Part shown: piece after piece, positions 47,394-60,454 of the stretch
Position numbering within the stretch: the stretch's first letter is position 1
Layout: every line of letters starts with the position of its first letter
DNA from: Bradyrhizobium betae
Lineage (GTDB): Bacteria > Pseudomonadota > Alphaproteobacteria > Rhizobiales > Xanthobacteraceae
NCBI RefSeq assembly: GCF_008932115.1
Contig: NZ_CP044543.1
Span: 6,392,501-6,456,500, forward strand
Direction: 5' to 3'
Length of the DNA: 64,000 bases
Notes under the pieces: generated by a model
Databases searched by the model: none
What the model was told of the DNA's origin: nothing
The model's input: only the letters and a program-made list of their open reading frames with translations
Translations under genes and position numbers: made by a program

Positions 47394-48350
47394 TCACACC
47401 ACATCATCCGGCGCCAGCGCGCAGCCATTGTCCGGCTGCGTCTCCACCTGAAGCGTGGTGTGGCCGATGCGGTACGACGCCTTCAGTTGCTGCGCGGTCT
47501 CCATCAGGAATGCGTCGCCAGCTCCATTGGGCATGACGAGATGGCAGGTCAGCGCCGTCTCGGTGGTCGAGATCGGCCAGACGTGGAGATCGTGGATTGC
47601 CGAGACGCCGGGCCGTTCCAGCAGGAACAGCTTGATCGCGGTGAGATCGGTGCCCCTGGGGGCCGCCGCCATCGACATGTCGATCGAGCCGCGCAGCAGG
47701 CTGGTGGTGCTCCAGAGGATGGTGGCGCAGATCACGAGGCTGGTGACGGGATCGAGCCAGAGCCAGCCGGTCCAGATGATCAGCGCCGCCGAGACCACCA
47801 CGCCGAGCGAGACCGCGGCGTCGGCCGCCATGTGCAAGTACGCGCCTTCGATGTTGATGTCGTCCTTGCGTCCGCGCGCGAACAGCAATGCGGTGAAGCC
47901 GTTGATGAGGATGCCGATGCCGGCCACCACCATCACGGTGACGCCCGCGACCGGCTCCGGCTCGCGCAGGCGCAGAATCGCCTCCCAGCCGATCGCGCCG
48001 GTGGCGACCAGCAGGAACACGGCGTTGGCAAGCGCCGCCAGGATGGTGGAAGTGCGAAAGCCGTAGGTGAAGCGGCCGCTCGGCGCGCGCCGCGCCGCGA
48101 TCGATGCGCCCCAGGCTACGACCAGGCCCAGCACGTCGGACAGATTGTGGCCGGCATCCGCGAGCAGGGCGGTGGAATTGCCGATATAGCCGTAGACCGC
48201 TTCCGCCACGACCAGCACGGTGTTGAGACTGATGCCGATCGCAAACGCTCTGCCGAAACTGGCGGGCGCATGGACATGCGTGTGGCCGTGATCATGCGCG
48301 TGGTCGGCCTGGTCATGGTGGTGATGACCGTGGTGGTCGTGGCTGCCCAA
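47394..48350 (-). CDS. cation diffusion facilitator (CzcD/DmeF-like) metal efflux protein
   Basis: A 318-residue CDF transporter. The histidine-rich N-terminus (HDHHGHHHHD, then HAHDHGHTHVH) is a metal-binding tail; six helices follow with HxxxD sites in ADAGHNLSD (helix 2) and HMAADAAVS (helix 5); the C-terminal cytoplasmic domain has HDLHVWPISTTETALTCHLVM. It exports divalent cations such as Zn, Co, Ni or Cd against protons from the cytoplasm. It is the last gene of the efflux operon, two bases after czcA-like. Confidence 0.93.
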   Translation of the reverse strand: MGSHDHHGHHHHDQADHAHDHGHTHVHAPASFGRAFAIGISLNTVLVVAEAVYGYIGNSTALLADAGHNLSDVLGLVVAWGASIAARRAPSGRFTYGFRTSTILAALANAVFLLVATGAIGWEAILRLREPEPVAGVTVMVVAGIGILINGFTALLFARGRKDDINIEGAYLHMAADAAVSLGVVVSAALIIWTGWLWLDPVTSLVICATILWSTTSLLRGSIDMSMAAAPRGTDLTAIKLFLLERPGVSAIHDLHVWPISTTETALTCHLVMPNGAGDAFLMETAQQLKASYRIGHTTLQVETQPDNGCALAPDDVV

Positions 48351-48352
48351 TG

Positions 48353-52528
<4,176 letters not shown>

Positions 52529-52532
<4 letters not shown>

Positions 52533-53803
52533 CGGGCGCCCTCCCGGGCCAGCGCGAAGGGGTTGCCGACGAGGCCTTCGATGGTGGCAACGCCGGCGTG
52601 GAAGTTCTGCAGCGCCTCCTGCTCGCGCAGCCGCGCCTGCGACACGCTGGCCTGGGCATCGAGCACTTCGAGCAGGGTGAAGCGGCCCTGGCCGTAGCCT
52701 TGCGAGATCGCTTCGGCCGCTTCGCTCGCCTTGGGGATTGCGGTCTCGCGCAGCACCGCGAGCTCGCGCAGCGAGCCCTGCAGCGAGTCGTAGGCACGGC
52801 CGGCGATGACGATTAGCGTGTTGCGGTTGGCCTCGCGCTCGGCCCTGGTCTTGGCGAGACTTTCCTGCGCAGAGAGGATGTTGCCCTGGTTCTGGTCGAA
52901 CACGGGGATCGGCACCGAGACGGAGAGCCGCACCGCATCGTCATTGGTCTCGTTGAAATGGCGCCAGCCGGCGGCGATGCGGACGTCGGGATAGGGCCGC
53001 AAGCGCGCCATCAACAGCTCGGCATTGCGCTGGGCATACACCGCGGTCCAGCGCACGAGCTGCGGATTGGCGTCGATGGCGGCGACGACCGACTGGAACG
53101 TCGGCGGCTTTCCCATGGTGTCGAGCCGGCCCGAGACTTCACCGAATTTGGCCGTGGAGTCTCCCATCAGCACCGCGAGTTCTCGCCGCGCGCTCGCGAG
53201 CGTCGCCTTGAAGCGTTCGCGGTCGGCCTTCACCAGGGCGGAAGCGACCTCGGCACGGCCGGTCTCGGCCGGTGAGGAGGCGCCGGCCTCGACGCGGCGG
53301 CGCAACAGCGGCGTCAGTTTGTCGATTGCGCTGATCTGCTCGTCGAGGATCTGGATGCGGCGCTGCGCTCCGAGCACGCTGAGGAAGGCGATCGCGGTCT
53401 CCGACAGCACCTCCAGCCTGACGGCCTTGCGCTGGATCGCGGCGACCTCGATGCCGGCCGCGCCCGCGGCGATCCGCGCGTCACGCTTGCCGAACAGCTC
53501 GAAGGCCTGGCTGATCTGGAGTGTGGTCTCGGCCGATCTGGTGCCGCGATAGATGCCCGAGCCGAGGGAGTTGTCCTGTTCATAGGACAGTTCCGGATTG
53601 AGGAGCGCGCCCGCCTGGATGCGCTGGCCCGTCGCGATGCCGACATCGCGTTCCGCCGCCGTCAGGCGTGGGCTTGCGGCCAACGCGCGCGACAGCGCTG
53701 CGCGCATCGTCAGCGTCTGGGCGTGAGTGTGCTGCGTCAGCCAGGGGCCAACGAGAATCGCCATCGCGCACGCGAGGCGCGCGGCAGTCCGTCTGCAAGA
53801 CAT
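52529..53803 (-). CDS. TolC-family outer-membrane efflux channel (CzcC)
   Basis: A 424-residue precursor with a signal peptide (residues 1-28, ending HAQ) and two outer-membrane efflux protein repeats, each with long coiled-coil helices (e.g. ALSRALAASPRLTAAERDVGIATGQRIQAGALLNPELSYEQDNSLG; FDQNQGNILSAQESLAKTRAEREANRNTL). GPRLSV-like and LLEVLDAQASVSQARLREQEAL motifs are those of CzcC. It forms the channel through the outer membrane. First of the three pump genes, overlapping the adaptor. Confidence 0.93.
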
Positions 53804-53859
53804 TAGAGGTGACCTGTGAACATTAGCATCGGGGGCGCGCGGGCGCCCGGCTGATCAGT

Positions 53860-54225
53860 TCAGGTCAGATGTTTGGGAGGCGGGAAGTCGGTGTCGGGCG
53901 CAATGCCGATCAGTGCAGGCTCGCGCTGCGCGATCGGTGCTGAGACGATCTCGGCCGCTGCTCCGGACTGCAGCGGCTGTGCGACAGCAATCGAGAAGCA
54001 GCCATGGCAGTGGTGGCCGCCGGGCGCCTTGTGATCGTCATGGCCGGTGGCACCATCGTCGAGGATCGAGGCGATCTCCGAGCCGCCCGAGGGGCTGGTG
54101 ACATCGATGTCGTGTGCACCGTGAAGCACGCCCGACAGCAGATACATCACCGCGACGAGCACAGCCACGAGCCCGCGCCAGTTGCGCAGGTTCCAAGAGC
54201 TGGTGGGGCGGCCGATCGAAATCAC
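53860..54225 (-). CDS. His/Cys-containing membrane protein of the metal operon, unknown family
   Basis: A protein of about 121 residues with one membrane helix (GLVAVLVAVMYLLSGVLHG) followed by a periplasmic part carrying HDDHKAPGGHHCHGCFS, then PDTDFPPPKHLT. The histidine/cysteine cluster could bind metal, and the gene lies 56 bases upstream of czcC in the same direction. No ATG fits; GTG at 54225 is the best start (frame open to 54324). I cannot name the family, though small proteins with a GGHHCHGC-type cluster precede Czc operons in some alphaproteobacteria. A metal sensor or chaperone is possible. Confidence 0.55.
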   Translation of the reverse strand: MISIGRPTSSWNLRNWRGLVAVLVAVMYLLSGVLHGAHDIDVTSPSGGSEIASILDDGATGHDDHKAPGGHHCHGCFSIAVAQPLQSGAAAEIVSAPIAQREPALIGIAPDTDFPPPKHLT

Positions 54226-54584
54226 TGGGGTCTCGGGTTCTGATCCGCTTGCGGTAGCATGGCCGCCGGAACAGTGTCGACCCGCAATAGTGTTACGTGT
54301 GGGGAACTCGATGTCGCACAGCAAGACACGAAAAGGCCCCAGCCCGGTGCTGACCGGCTGAGGCCTTTGTGCTCACTATTTTGATCCTTGGGACTTGAAG
54401 CGGCAACGCGCCTCGCGCCGGATACGTTCCGTAGATCGCTGCGATTATTTGCACTGGCCCGTCATGCCCGGGCTTGTCCCGGGCATCCACGTTCTTCGTG
54501 CCGCGCGGCGGGCCGTGGATGGCCGGGACAAGCCCGGCCATGACGCTGTGGAGGTATTCGGGCTCGGACTCCAAGGGCCAGCCG
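54226..54584. other. intergenic region between metal operon and pepT: terminator and repeat
   Basis: 359 bases. Read on the minus strand, a stem of AAAGGCCTCAGCC with GGGCTGGGGCCTTT (54332-54369) ends in T residues and probably ends pepT transcription after it passes the repeat at 54460-54545. The metal operon promoter must lie near 54226-54330. No regulator gene is present. Confidence 0.6.
54460..54545. repeat. REP-like palindrome, family B copy 3
   Basis: CGTCATGCCCGGGCTTGTCCCGGGCATCC pairs with GGATGGCCGGGACAAGCCCGGCCATGACG around a short centre (CGCGCGGCGGG). Same ends and core as 11122-11229. Long enough to form a stem of nearly 30 bp. Confidence 0.85.
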
Positions 54585-55835
54585 CTAAGCCTTTTCCTCC
54601 CAAATCATCGCAAGGTGCACAATCGTCTGCACCGCCTTCTCCATGTCCTGACGGCTGACCCATTCCAGACGCGAGTGGAACGCGTGCTCGCCGGCGAAGA
54701 TGTTGGGGCAGGGCAGGCCCATGAAGGACAGGCGCGAGCCGTCGGTGCCGCCGCGGATCGCGGTGCGCATCGGGCGCAGGCCGGCGCGGCGGATCGCCTC
54801 GATGGCGTATTCGAGGATGTGCGGGTGACGGTCGATCACCTGCTTCATGTTGCGGTACTGCTCCTTCACCTCGAATCTGTAGGTCGAACGCGGATAGTCC
54901 TTCATCACGTCCTTGACGATGGTCTCGAGCAGGACTTCCTTTTCCTTCAACCCTTCCTCGGTGAAGTCGCGTACGATGAAGGAAAGCGTTGCCTGTTCCA
55001 GCGCGCCGTCGATGCCGATCGGATGCAGAAAGCCCTGCTTGCCCGACGTCGTCTCGGGCGAACAGCCTTCCTTCGGCAGTCGCTCGACGATGGCCGCCGC
55101 GATCTTGATCGCGTGCTCCATCTTGCCCTTGGCATAGCCGGGATGGGCGCTGACGCCGTTGATGATGATGGTGGCACCGTCGGCCGAGAACGTCTCGTCC
55201 TCGACGGAGCCTGCGCTCTCGCCGTCCATGGTGTAGCCGAAATCGGCGCCCAGCTTCTTGATGTCGACATTGTCGACGCCGCGGCCGATCTCCTCGTCGG
55301 GCGTGAACAGGATCTTGATCGTGCCGTGCTTCACATCGGGGTTGTTGATGAAGAAGTGTGCGGCATCCATGATCTCGGCGACGCCGGCCTTGTTGTCGGC
55401 CCCAAGCAGCGTGGTGCCGTCGGTGGTGATGATGTCGTTGCCGATCTGGTTCTTCAGCGCCGGGTGCTCGGCGAAGCGGATCACCTGGCTGGTATCGCCA
55501 GGCAGCGTGATGTCGCCGCCGCGATAGTTCTTCACCATCTGCGGCTTGACGTCCTTGCCGGTCACGTCGGGCGAGGTGTCCATGTGCGAGCAGAAGCAGA
55601 TCACCGGCACCTTCTTGTCGGTGTTGGCCGGGATCGTTCCATAGACGTAGCCGTAATCGTCGAGATGGGCGTCCGCGATGCCGATGGCCTTCAGCTCGGT
55701 GACGAGCACGCGGCCGAGGTCCTTCTGCTTCTCGGTGGAGGGCGAGCTAGGGGATTCCGGATCGGACTGGGTGTCGATGGTGACGTAGCGCAGGAAGCGC
55801 TCGGTCACGGTATGCGTGAAGGTGAGGGAGGACAT
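54585..55835 (-). CDS. pepT: peptidase T (tripeptide aminopeptidase)
   Basis: A 416-residue M20B zinc aminopeptidase that releases the N-terminal residue of tripeptides. Landmarks are RYVTIDTQSDPESPSSPSTEKQKDLGRVL, CFCSHMDTSPDVTGKDV (zinc His and the adjacent Asp), GTTLLGADNKAGVAEIMDAAHFF (zinc Asp), FTPDEEIGRGVD (catalytic Glu), EQYRNMKQVI and GTDGSRLSFMGLPCPNIFAGEHAFHSRLEWV (C-terminal zinc His). Complete and well conserved. Gene stands alone, upstream of the repeat-bearing gap. Confidence 0.96.
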   Translation of the reverse strand: MSSLTFTHTVTERFLRYVTIDTQSDPESPSSPSTEKQKDLGRVLVTELKAIGIADAHLDDYGYVYGTIPANTDKKVPVICFCSHMDTSPDVTGKDVKPQMVKNYRGGDITLPGDTSQVIRFAEHPALKNQIGNDIITTDGTTLLGADNKAGVAEIMDAAHFFINNPDVKHGTIKILFTPDEEIGRGVDNVDIKKLGADFGYTMDGESAGSVEDETFSADGATIIINGVSAHPGYAKGKMEHAIKIAAAIVERLPKEGCSPETTSGKQGFLHPIGIDGALEQATLSFIVRDFTEEGLKEKEVLLETIVKDVMKDYPRSTYRFEVKEQYRNMKQVIDRHPHILEYAIEAIRRAGLRPMRTAIRGGTDGSRLSFMGLPCPNIFAGEHAFHSRLEWVSRQDMEKAVQTIVHLAMIWEEKA

Positions 55836-55953
55836 GTCTGGTCAAACCGCCGGGTCTTGGGGAGCAGGGCTTGGGGAAGCAGGCGGTATAGCAGAAAAGC
55901 GGGCCGCGCTGCGGCCGGAACGGCGCGGATCAGCCTTAACAAAACGTAGCCGC

Positions 55954-56298
55954 TCAGATCGCCTCTTTCAGTTCCTTGACCGGGCGGAAGGTGACCTTCT
56001 TGCTGGCCTTGATGTGGATGGCTTCGCCGGTGGCGGGATTGCGGCCGGTGCGGGCGGCGCGCTTGCGGACCTGAAGGATGCCAAGCCCGACGATCCGGAC
56101 CCGGTCGCCCTTCTTCAGGTGCTTGGTGATCAGATCGACCATATCGGTCAGGACGGCCTCGGCGCGCTTCTTGGAGAGGTCCTGGCTGTCCGCAATGTCA
56201 GCGGCGAGGTGCTTGAGCGTGATGGTGGCGGGAGCGGCTGCCTTCTTCGCGGAATCCTTCTTGGCCGAATCCTTTTTAGCCGAATCCTTTTTAGCCAT
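55954..56298 (-). CDS. hupB: HU-family nucleoid DNA-binding protein
   Basis: A 114-residue protein: an HU core (TLKHLAADIADSQDLSKKRAEAVLTDMVDLITKHLKKGDRVRIVGLGILQVRKRAARTGRNPATGEAIHIKASKKVTFRPVKELKEAI) with the RNPATGE DNA-binding loop, preceded by a tail of about 22 residues built from a repeated KKDSA unit. Most HU proteins lack such a tail; lysine-rich extensions resemble histone H1. The start MAKKDSA is at 56298. In many Bradyrhizobium this gene stands next to lon and nuoA; here other genes separate them. Confidence 0.95.
   Translation of the reverse strand: MAKKDSAKKDSAKKDSAKKAAAPATITLKHLAADIADSQDLSKKRAEAVLTDMVDLITKHLKKGDRVRIVGLGILQVRKRAARTGRNPATGEAIHIKASKKVTFRPVKELKEAI
56245..56297 (-). 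repeat. 15-bp tandem repeat in HU tail, three copies
   Basis: Read on the minus strand, units of AAAAAGGATTCGGCT (two nearly identical) and a diverged AAGAAGGATTCCGCG occur in tandem and encode three DSAKK-type units. Copy number can change in frame. Confidence 0.85.
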
Positions 56299-56491
56299 GT
56301 CTGGCCTCCTCAATGACGGGGAAGCCCCGGAAAAGCCGGGAAAGCGTGGGGATCCCTTTCAGTCGATGAAGACGTAGACGATTCGGACGCGGGCTGACTA
56401 TGCCGCGGCTCCCAACGGCCGAGGGCAACGCCAGCGCAGCCGTGAAAGGTCACGAGAAGTTTGGGCTAAGACTTTGACGAGATTGCCAAAA

Positions 56492-56568
<77 letters not shown>

Positions 56569-56677
56569 GTGGTTCGCTCAAAGCGCGCGGAACGAGGGGG
56601 GACTTAAAGGCGGGGCTTGGTGAAGTCAAGGACGTTGCGCTTCGGCCGAGCGCCCCGGCTAAGTATTGCTTTGGAAA

Positions 56678-56702
56678 ACGAAAAGGCCGCCCGGAGGCGG
56701 CC
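56678..56702 (-). terminator. rho-independent terminator of small conserved gene
   Basis: Read on the minus strand, GGCCGCC and GGCGGCC form a 7-bp stem around TCCG, followed by TTTTCGTTTT, 26 bases after the stop. Confidence 0.88.
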
Positions 56703-56727
56703 ATCGATCAACCCGGAACAGGGCGTA

Positions 56728-56931
56728 TCAGCGAATCTGGGACGTTCCCGCGCTCGTCACCACCACCGGCTTGCCGGCCTTGATCACGTGGGTGGACTGG
56801 GCGGTCTGGGTGTAATCGGCGTTGGTGCGGGCTGCGATCCCGAAACCGGCCACCGCAATGCCGGCAACCAGCGCTACCACCACGATCTTGAGGTGGGTCG
56901 CACGATCAGCAGAGTGAATGGAGTGGTTCAT
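56728..56931 (-). CDS. small conserved exported protein of rhizobial type
   Basis: A 67-residue protein, MNHSIHSADRATHLKIVVVALVAGIAVAGFGIAARTNADYTQTAQSTHVIKAGKPVVVTSAGTSQIR, given here only in outline: a charged start, one hydrophobic helix (residues 15-34), and a polar end with VIKAGKPVVVT. I recognise the pattern as a small protein of unknown function frequent in Bradyrhizobium and relatives. A terminator follows. Confidence 0.7.
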   Translation of the reverse strand: MNHSIHSADRATHLKIVVVALVAGIAVAGFGIAARTNADYTQTAQSTHVIKAGKPVVVTSAGTSQIR

Positions 56932-57073
56932 CTGAGCCTCCCGACGGGCTTTGCCGCCGTCTATGGGCTCATGTCTTAAGGACCATCTGTTTCCGGATGG
57001 TTTCGCGGGTTCCGCAAAATGGTTTCATCTCTACGCCCGGTTGGTTTCGCCAGGCTTGCGGGTGGAATGGGCC

Positions 57074-58369
57074 TCAGGCGGCGGCCCGGCCGATATCGTC
57101 CCGGATGGTGCGGGCCGCCCAGACGAACAGCAGGGCGCCCAGAACGGTCGTGACCGCCGCCGAGAGCAGCGAATAGCGCACGGCCTCCGCGCCATAACTG
57201 CCCTTCAGGGCGTCGTTGACCATGCCGACGGCGAGCGGGCCGACGCCCTGTCCGAAGCAGGTGGCGGTGAGCGCGATCAGGGCGGAGGCGAGTGCACGCA
57301 TGCTCGGCCTGGCCACGGTCTGCGCGATCGCGAAGATCGGGCCGAGATGGAAGCCGACCAGGAACGAGGTCAGCGCCAGCATGGCGACCATCATCGTGAA
57401 ATCCTGTGTCAGCATGCACAGCGCGAACACCGGGCCGGCGAGCCCTGAGGTGATCGCGGGCGCCCACAGCTTCCAGCGGTCGTCGCGGCGGCTGATTTGC
57501 GCCACCACGAAGCCGCCGAACAGGGTGCCGGCCATGCCGGCGAGCCCCTTGAAGGTGCCGGCATAGGTGCCGATCTCGGCGCTCGACAGGTGGTGCACGC
57601 GGGCGAGGAACGGCGGGATCCAGGCCGCGGTCGCGTAATTGGTGTAGGTGGTGAGGCAGAAGCCGATCAGCACGATGATGAAGCTGCGTTGCGAGGCCAG
57701 GAAGCGCAGCGTCGGCCCGAGCGGCTCGGGCACGAAGCTCTCCTGCATCGCGCCGCGCTTCGGCTCGGAGATCGTCAGCCACAGGACAATTGCGAGCAGG
57801 ATACCCGGCAGGCCCGCGACATAGAACGCCGATCGCCAGCCATAGTGCTGGTTGACATAGCCGCCGATGAAATAACCGAGGAAGATGCCGAGATATGTGC
57901 CGATGGCGTAGATGCCGAGTGCGCGCGGGCGCTCGTTCTTGGTGAAGAGATCGGCCACGATCGATTGCGAGGCGGGCGAGCCTGCGGATTCGCCGATGCC
58001 GACGCCGATGCGCGCCAGCGCCAGCGAGGTCACGCTCGAGGCGGCGCCGCACAGTGCCGTCATCGCGCTCCAGAACGCAAACGCCATGGCGACGATGTTG
58101 CGCCGGTTGAGCCGGTCGGCGACACGCGCGATGGGGATGCCGAGCAGGGAATAGAACAGCGCGAAGCCGAAGCCCGCGAGCAGGCCCATCATGGTGTCGC
58201 TGAGCTGAAACTCCTTCTTGATCGGCTCGATCAGCACGTTGAAAATCGTGCGGTCGAGGAAGTTCAGCGCGTAGATGATGGTGAGCAGGCCCAGCACGTA
58301 ATAGCGCCGCGCCGAGGGCTTTGCCGCGGCGGCCGTTGGTACCGACACTTGTGACGTCACATCGACCAT
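57074..58369 (-). CDS. MFS transporter, aromatic/organic anion type
   Basis: A 431-residue transporter with 12 helices of the major facilitator superfamily: RYYVLGLLTIIYALNFLDRTIFNVLIEPIKKEFQLSD opens helix 1 with the D-R-T motif of the ACS-like group; GFALFYSLLGIPIARVADRLNRRNIV is the loop 2-3 signature GxxxDRxxRR. It follows the Rieske oxygenase gene by 61 bases in the same direction, so it probably imports that enzyme's substrate. ATG 58369 has GGGGGGA upstream; the open frame to 58489 is unsupported. Confidence 0.9.
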   Translation of the reverse strand: MVDVTSQVSVPTAAAAKPSARRYYVLGLLTIIYALNFLDRTIFNVLIEPIKKEFQLSDTMMGLLAGFGFALFYSLLGIPIARVADRLNRRNIVAMAFAFWSAMTALCGAASSVTSLALARIGVGIGESAGSPASQSIVADLFTKNERPRALGIYAIGTYLGIFLGYFIGGYVNQHYGWRSAFYVAGLPGILLAIVLWLTISEPKRGAMQESFVPEPLGPTLRFLASQRSFIIVLIGFCLTTYTNYATAAWIPPFLARVHHLSSAEIGTYAGTFKGLAGMAGTLFGGFVVAQISRRDDRWKLWAPAITSGLAGPVFALCMLTQDFTMMVAMLALTSFLVGFHLGPIFAIAQTVARPSMRALASALIALTATCFGQGVGPLAVGMVNDALKGSYGAEAVRYSLLSAAVTTVLGALLFVWAARTIRDDIGRAAA

Positions 58370-58430
58370 CGCATCCCCCCAATTTGTCTTTGTTATCGTT
58401 GTCGGTCCAGCCCTCATTGGAGCTGTCTTT

Positions 58431-59621
58431 TTACGCGTCGCGAATGTAATTCCCCGCTTCGAATTCGACCGGCGGCGCACTTGCGTCAAATGAGACGCCG
58501 ATCGGGTCGCGATCCGCTTCCATCGCTTCCAGTTGCTCGGCCAGCATGCGCCGGATCATCAGGATGCCGCGGTCGCTTTGGCCGAAATGCTCCTCGGAGT
58601 GAACGGTCACTGCGCCCTGGCCGACCTGGGCCTCGTAATCGCCGGGGAATTGCTGGTGCTCTTGCTCGGTCATGTCCCACCAGAACTTGCCGTTGAACTT
58701 CGAGCGCATCCGGCCGATGTCGCCTGACGTCTTGACGCGGCCGGCGACATAGATCCGGAAGGACGTGTCGTCGATCGGCAGCGTCCAGCCGATCGACTCG
58801 ACGCGGGCGAATTGCGCCACGCGCGGATTGGGCACGACGCGCAGGGTGGGCAGGGCAGCTTCGGTGACGCGGTAGAACACCTTCCCGTCGTCCTGCTTGC
58901 GGATCGAGCGCACGGCGATGCCGCGCGGCGTCTTGTCGAACGTCACCTCCGGCATCGACGCCATCATGCTGGTGAATTGCGGCCCCGAGAACGAGCCGTG
59001 CAACACCGGCACGTGATAGGGATCGACCACGTTCTCGAAGTGCTGCAGCCAGTTGCAGGGGATGACCGCAGGGCCGCCGCCGCCGATTGAGGAATCGTCG
59101 GCCTCGACGAACTCGCCGTCGTCCATGTTTTCCAGGCACTCGTAGCGCGGCAGCACCGGGCGTTTCTCGGCCGGGCCCATATAGGCGAAGATCAGCCCGT
59201 AGCGCTCCTCGATCGGATACCAGGGCTGGCGCACCTTGTCCTTGAACGCGCCGCCGTCTGGCTCGCAGGGCTGCTCCAGGCAATGGCCCTCGGTGTCGAA
59301 CTTCCAGCCGTGATAGCAGCAGCGGATGCCATCCTCCTCGACCTTGCCGTAGTAGAGCGTGGTGCCGCGATGGCAGCAGCGGGCGTGCAACAGGCCGGCC
59401 CGGCCATGCTTGTCGCGGAACAGGATCAAATCCTCGCCGAGCGCGCGGACTTTCTTCGGCGTGTCGGTGGCGTCGCTGACGAGTCCGACCGGATGCCAGT
59501 AGCGGCGTAGCAGCTCGCCCATCGGTGTGCCGCGCGCGACCGACGTGAGCTCGGTGCGCGTGTTCGCGGGCTTCATCGCGTAGGCCGTGCCGAGATCGCG
59601 ATCCCGCTGGGTAATAGTCAT
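58431..59621 (-). CDS. Rieske [2Fe-2S] aromatic ring-hydroxylating oxygenase subunit
   Basis: A 396-residue oxygenase. The Rieske ligands are Cys82, His84, Cys101 and His104 (RCCHRG, then CCYHGW), with the C-x-H-x16-C-x2-H spacing. The mononuclear iron site is likely in ENVVDPYHVPVLH (His203 and His208). It is related to phthalate 4,5-dioxygenase-type and vanillate demethylase-type oxygenases (GELLRRYWHPVGLVSD). The reductase is not encoded beside it and must come from elsewhere. MFS gene downstream, MarR gene divergent upstream. Substrate unknown. Confidence 0.92.
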   Translation of the reverse strand: MTITQRDRDLGTAYAMKPANTRTELTSVARGTPMGELLRRYWHPVGLVSDATDTPKKVRALGEDLILFRDKHGRAGLLHARCCHRGTTLYYGKVEEDGIRCCYHGWKFDTEGHCLEQPCEPDGGAFKDKVRQPWYPIEERYGLIFAYMGPAEKRPVLPRYECLENMDDGEFVEADDSSIGGGGPAVIPCNWLQHFENVVDPYHVPVLHGSFSGPQFTSMMASMPEVTFDKTPRGIAVRSIRKQDDGKVFYRVTEAALPTLRVVPNPRVAQFARVESIGWTLPIDDTSFRIYVAGRVKTSGDIGRMRSKFNGKFWWDMTEQEHQQFPGDYEAQVGQGAVTVHSEEHFGQSDRGILMIRRMLAEQLEAMEADRDPIGVSFDASAPPVEFEAGNYIRDA

Positions 59622-59690
59622 GCTGTTCCTCCCGTCGCGGGCCGCGAGGCAGGCCCGGTCGTCTTGTTTGTTGACCCAATGAAAAATAAT

Positions 59691-59709
59691 TCGATGACAA
59701 TGTCAACGA
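59691..59709. promoter_or_regulatory. probable MarR operator overlapping a -35 element
   Basis: TCGATGACAATGTCAACGA is a near-perfect 19-bp inverted repeat, mismatched only at the centre and two flanking positions. Read on the minus strand it contains TTGACA (59706-59701), a consensus -35 for the Rieske oxygenase gene. It lies between that gene and the divergent MarR gene, so the MarR protein probably binds here to repress both. Confidence 0.7.
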
Positions 59710-59802
59710 TATTCAAGACACTTCTGAGTTGTATTTGGATAGTCGCACCTCCGCCGGTCAGCCGGGCTTGGCACGCCCCGGCTTTCTTGGCAGAGGTGGA
59801 CC

Positions 59803-60318
59803 ATGAGCCAGACACCGAGCGGGGACGGGCGCGCATCGCCCGACGCGGACGAAAGCCATTCGCCAGCGCCGATCACCGTGATACTGTCGTCACGGCTGAT
59901 GGTGCTCGCCAATCTGCTCAAGCGCGGCGCGATCCTGCGCTACAAGCGCCTCGCCGGATTGTCCTCGGTCGAGTTCGGCCTCGTCGCCTCGCTGGGCCGG
60001 CGGCCGCCGATGAGCGTGGCGCGGCTCGCCGAAGCCGTCGGCCAGGACAAGGGACAGATCAGCCGCGCGCTGGCCGGGCTCGTCTCACGCAAGCTGATCG
60101 CGAAAGCGGCAAACCCGAAGGACAGCCGCGAGGTGCTGGTCTCGCTGACCCCGGCAGGGCTGGCTGCGCATGACGTGATCGTCGAAGGTGCGCAGGAGCG
60201 CAATCGGCAATTGCTGGAGCAGTTGAGCGCGCACGAGTTCGAAATGCTGCTGGCGCAGATCGACCGTCTCACGGCGGCCGCCGAGAAGCTGCTCGAAGCC
60301 GAGAAGCTTTCGCGCTGA
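59803..60318 (+). CDS. MarR-family transcriptional regulator of the oxygenase cluster
   Basis: A 171-residue MarR protein: N-terminal acidic 20 residues, dimer helix, wing-helix VEFGLVASLGRRPPMSVARLAEAVGQDKGQISRALAGLVSRKLIAKAANPKDSREVLVSLTPAG, and C-terminal dimer helices. RALAGLVSRKLI is the recognition part. Divergent from the Rieske oxygenase and MFS genes over a 19-bp inverted repeat, so it is the likely repressor, released by the substrate. Confidence 0.92.
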   Translation: MSQTPSGDGRASPDADESHSPAPITVILSSRLMVLANLLKRGAILRYKRLAGLSSVEFGLVASLGRRPPMSVARLAEAVGQDKGQISRALAGLVSRKLIAKAANPKDSREVLVSLTPAGLAAHDVIVEGAQERNRQLLEQLSAHEFEMLLAQIDRLTAAAEKLLEAEKLSR

Positions 60319-60352
60319 TCTGCTCGCAATTTGCCGACATGGAGTCTTTTCT

Positions 60353-60373
60353 AAGAGTCTTTCCAAGACTCTT
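60353..60373. promoter_or_regulatory. inverted repeat before siderophore receptor gene
   Basis: AAGAGTCTT, TCC, AAGACTCTT form a perfect 9-bp inverted repeat inside a run of related 11-12 bp units (AGTCTTTTCTA, AGTCTTTCCA, AGACTCTTTCTA, AGACCTTTTCA; 60343-60387). It is 35 bases after the MarR stop and about 80 bases before the receptor start. It may be an operator; it does not match the Fur box or the ICE (Irr) consensus I know. Confidence 0.45.
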
Positions 60374-60454
60374 TCTAAGACCTTTTCAATTAGGGAATCC
60401 GCGCGCCCTCCCATAAGCGTCGCCGCAAGCGCATGCCGCCGGGGGAACGACGGC

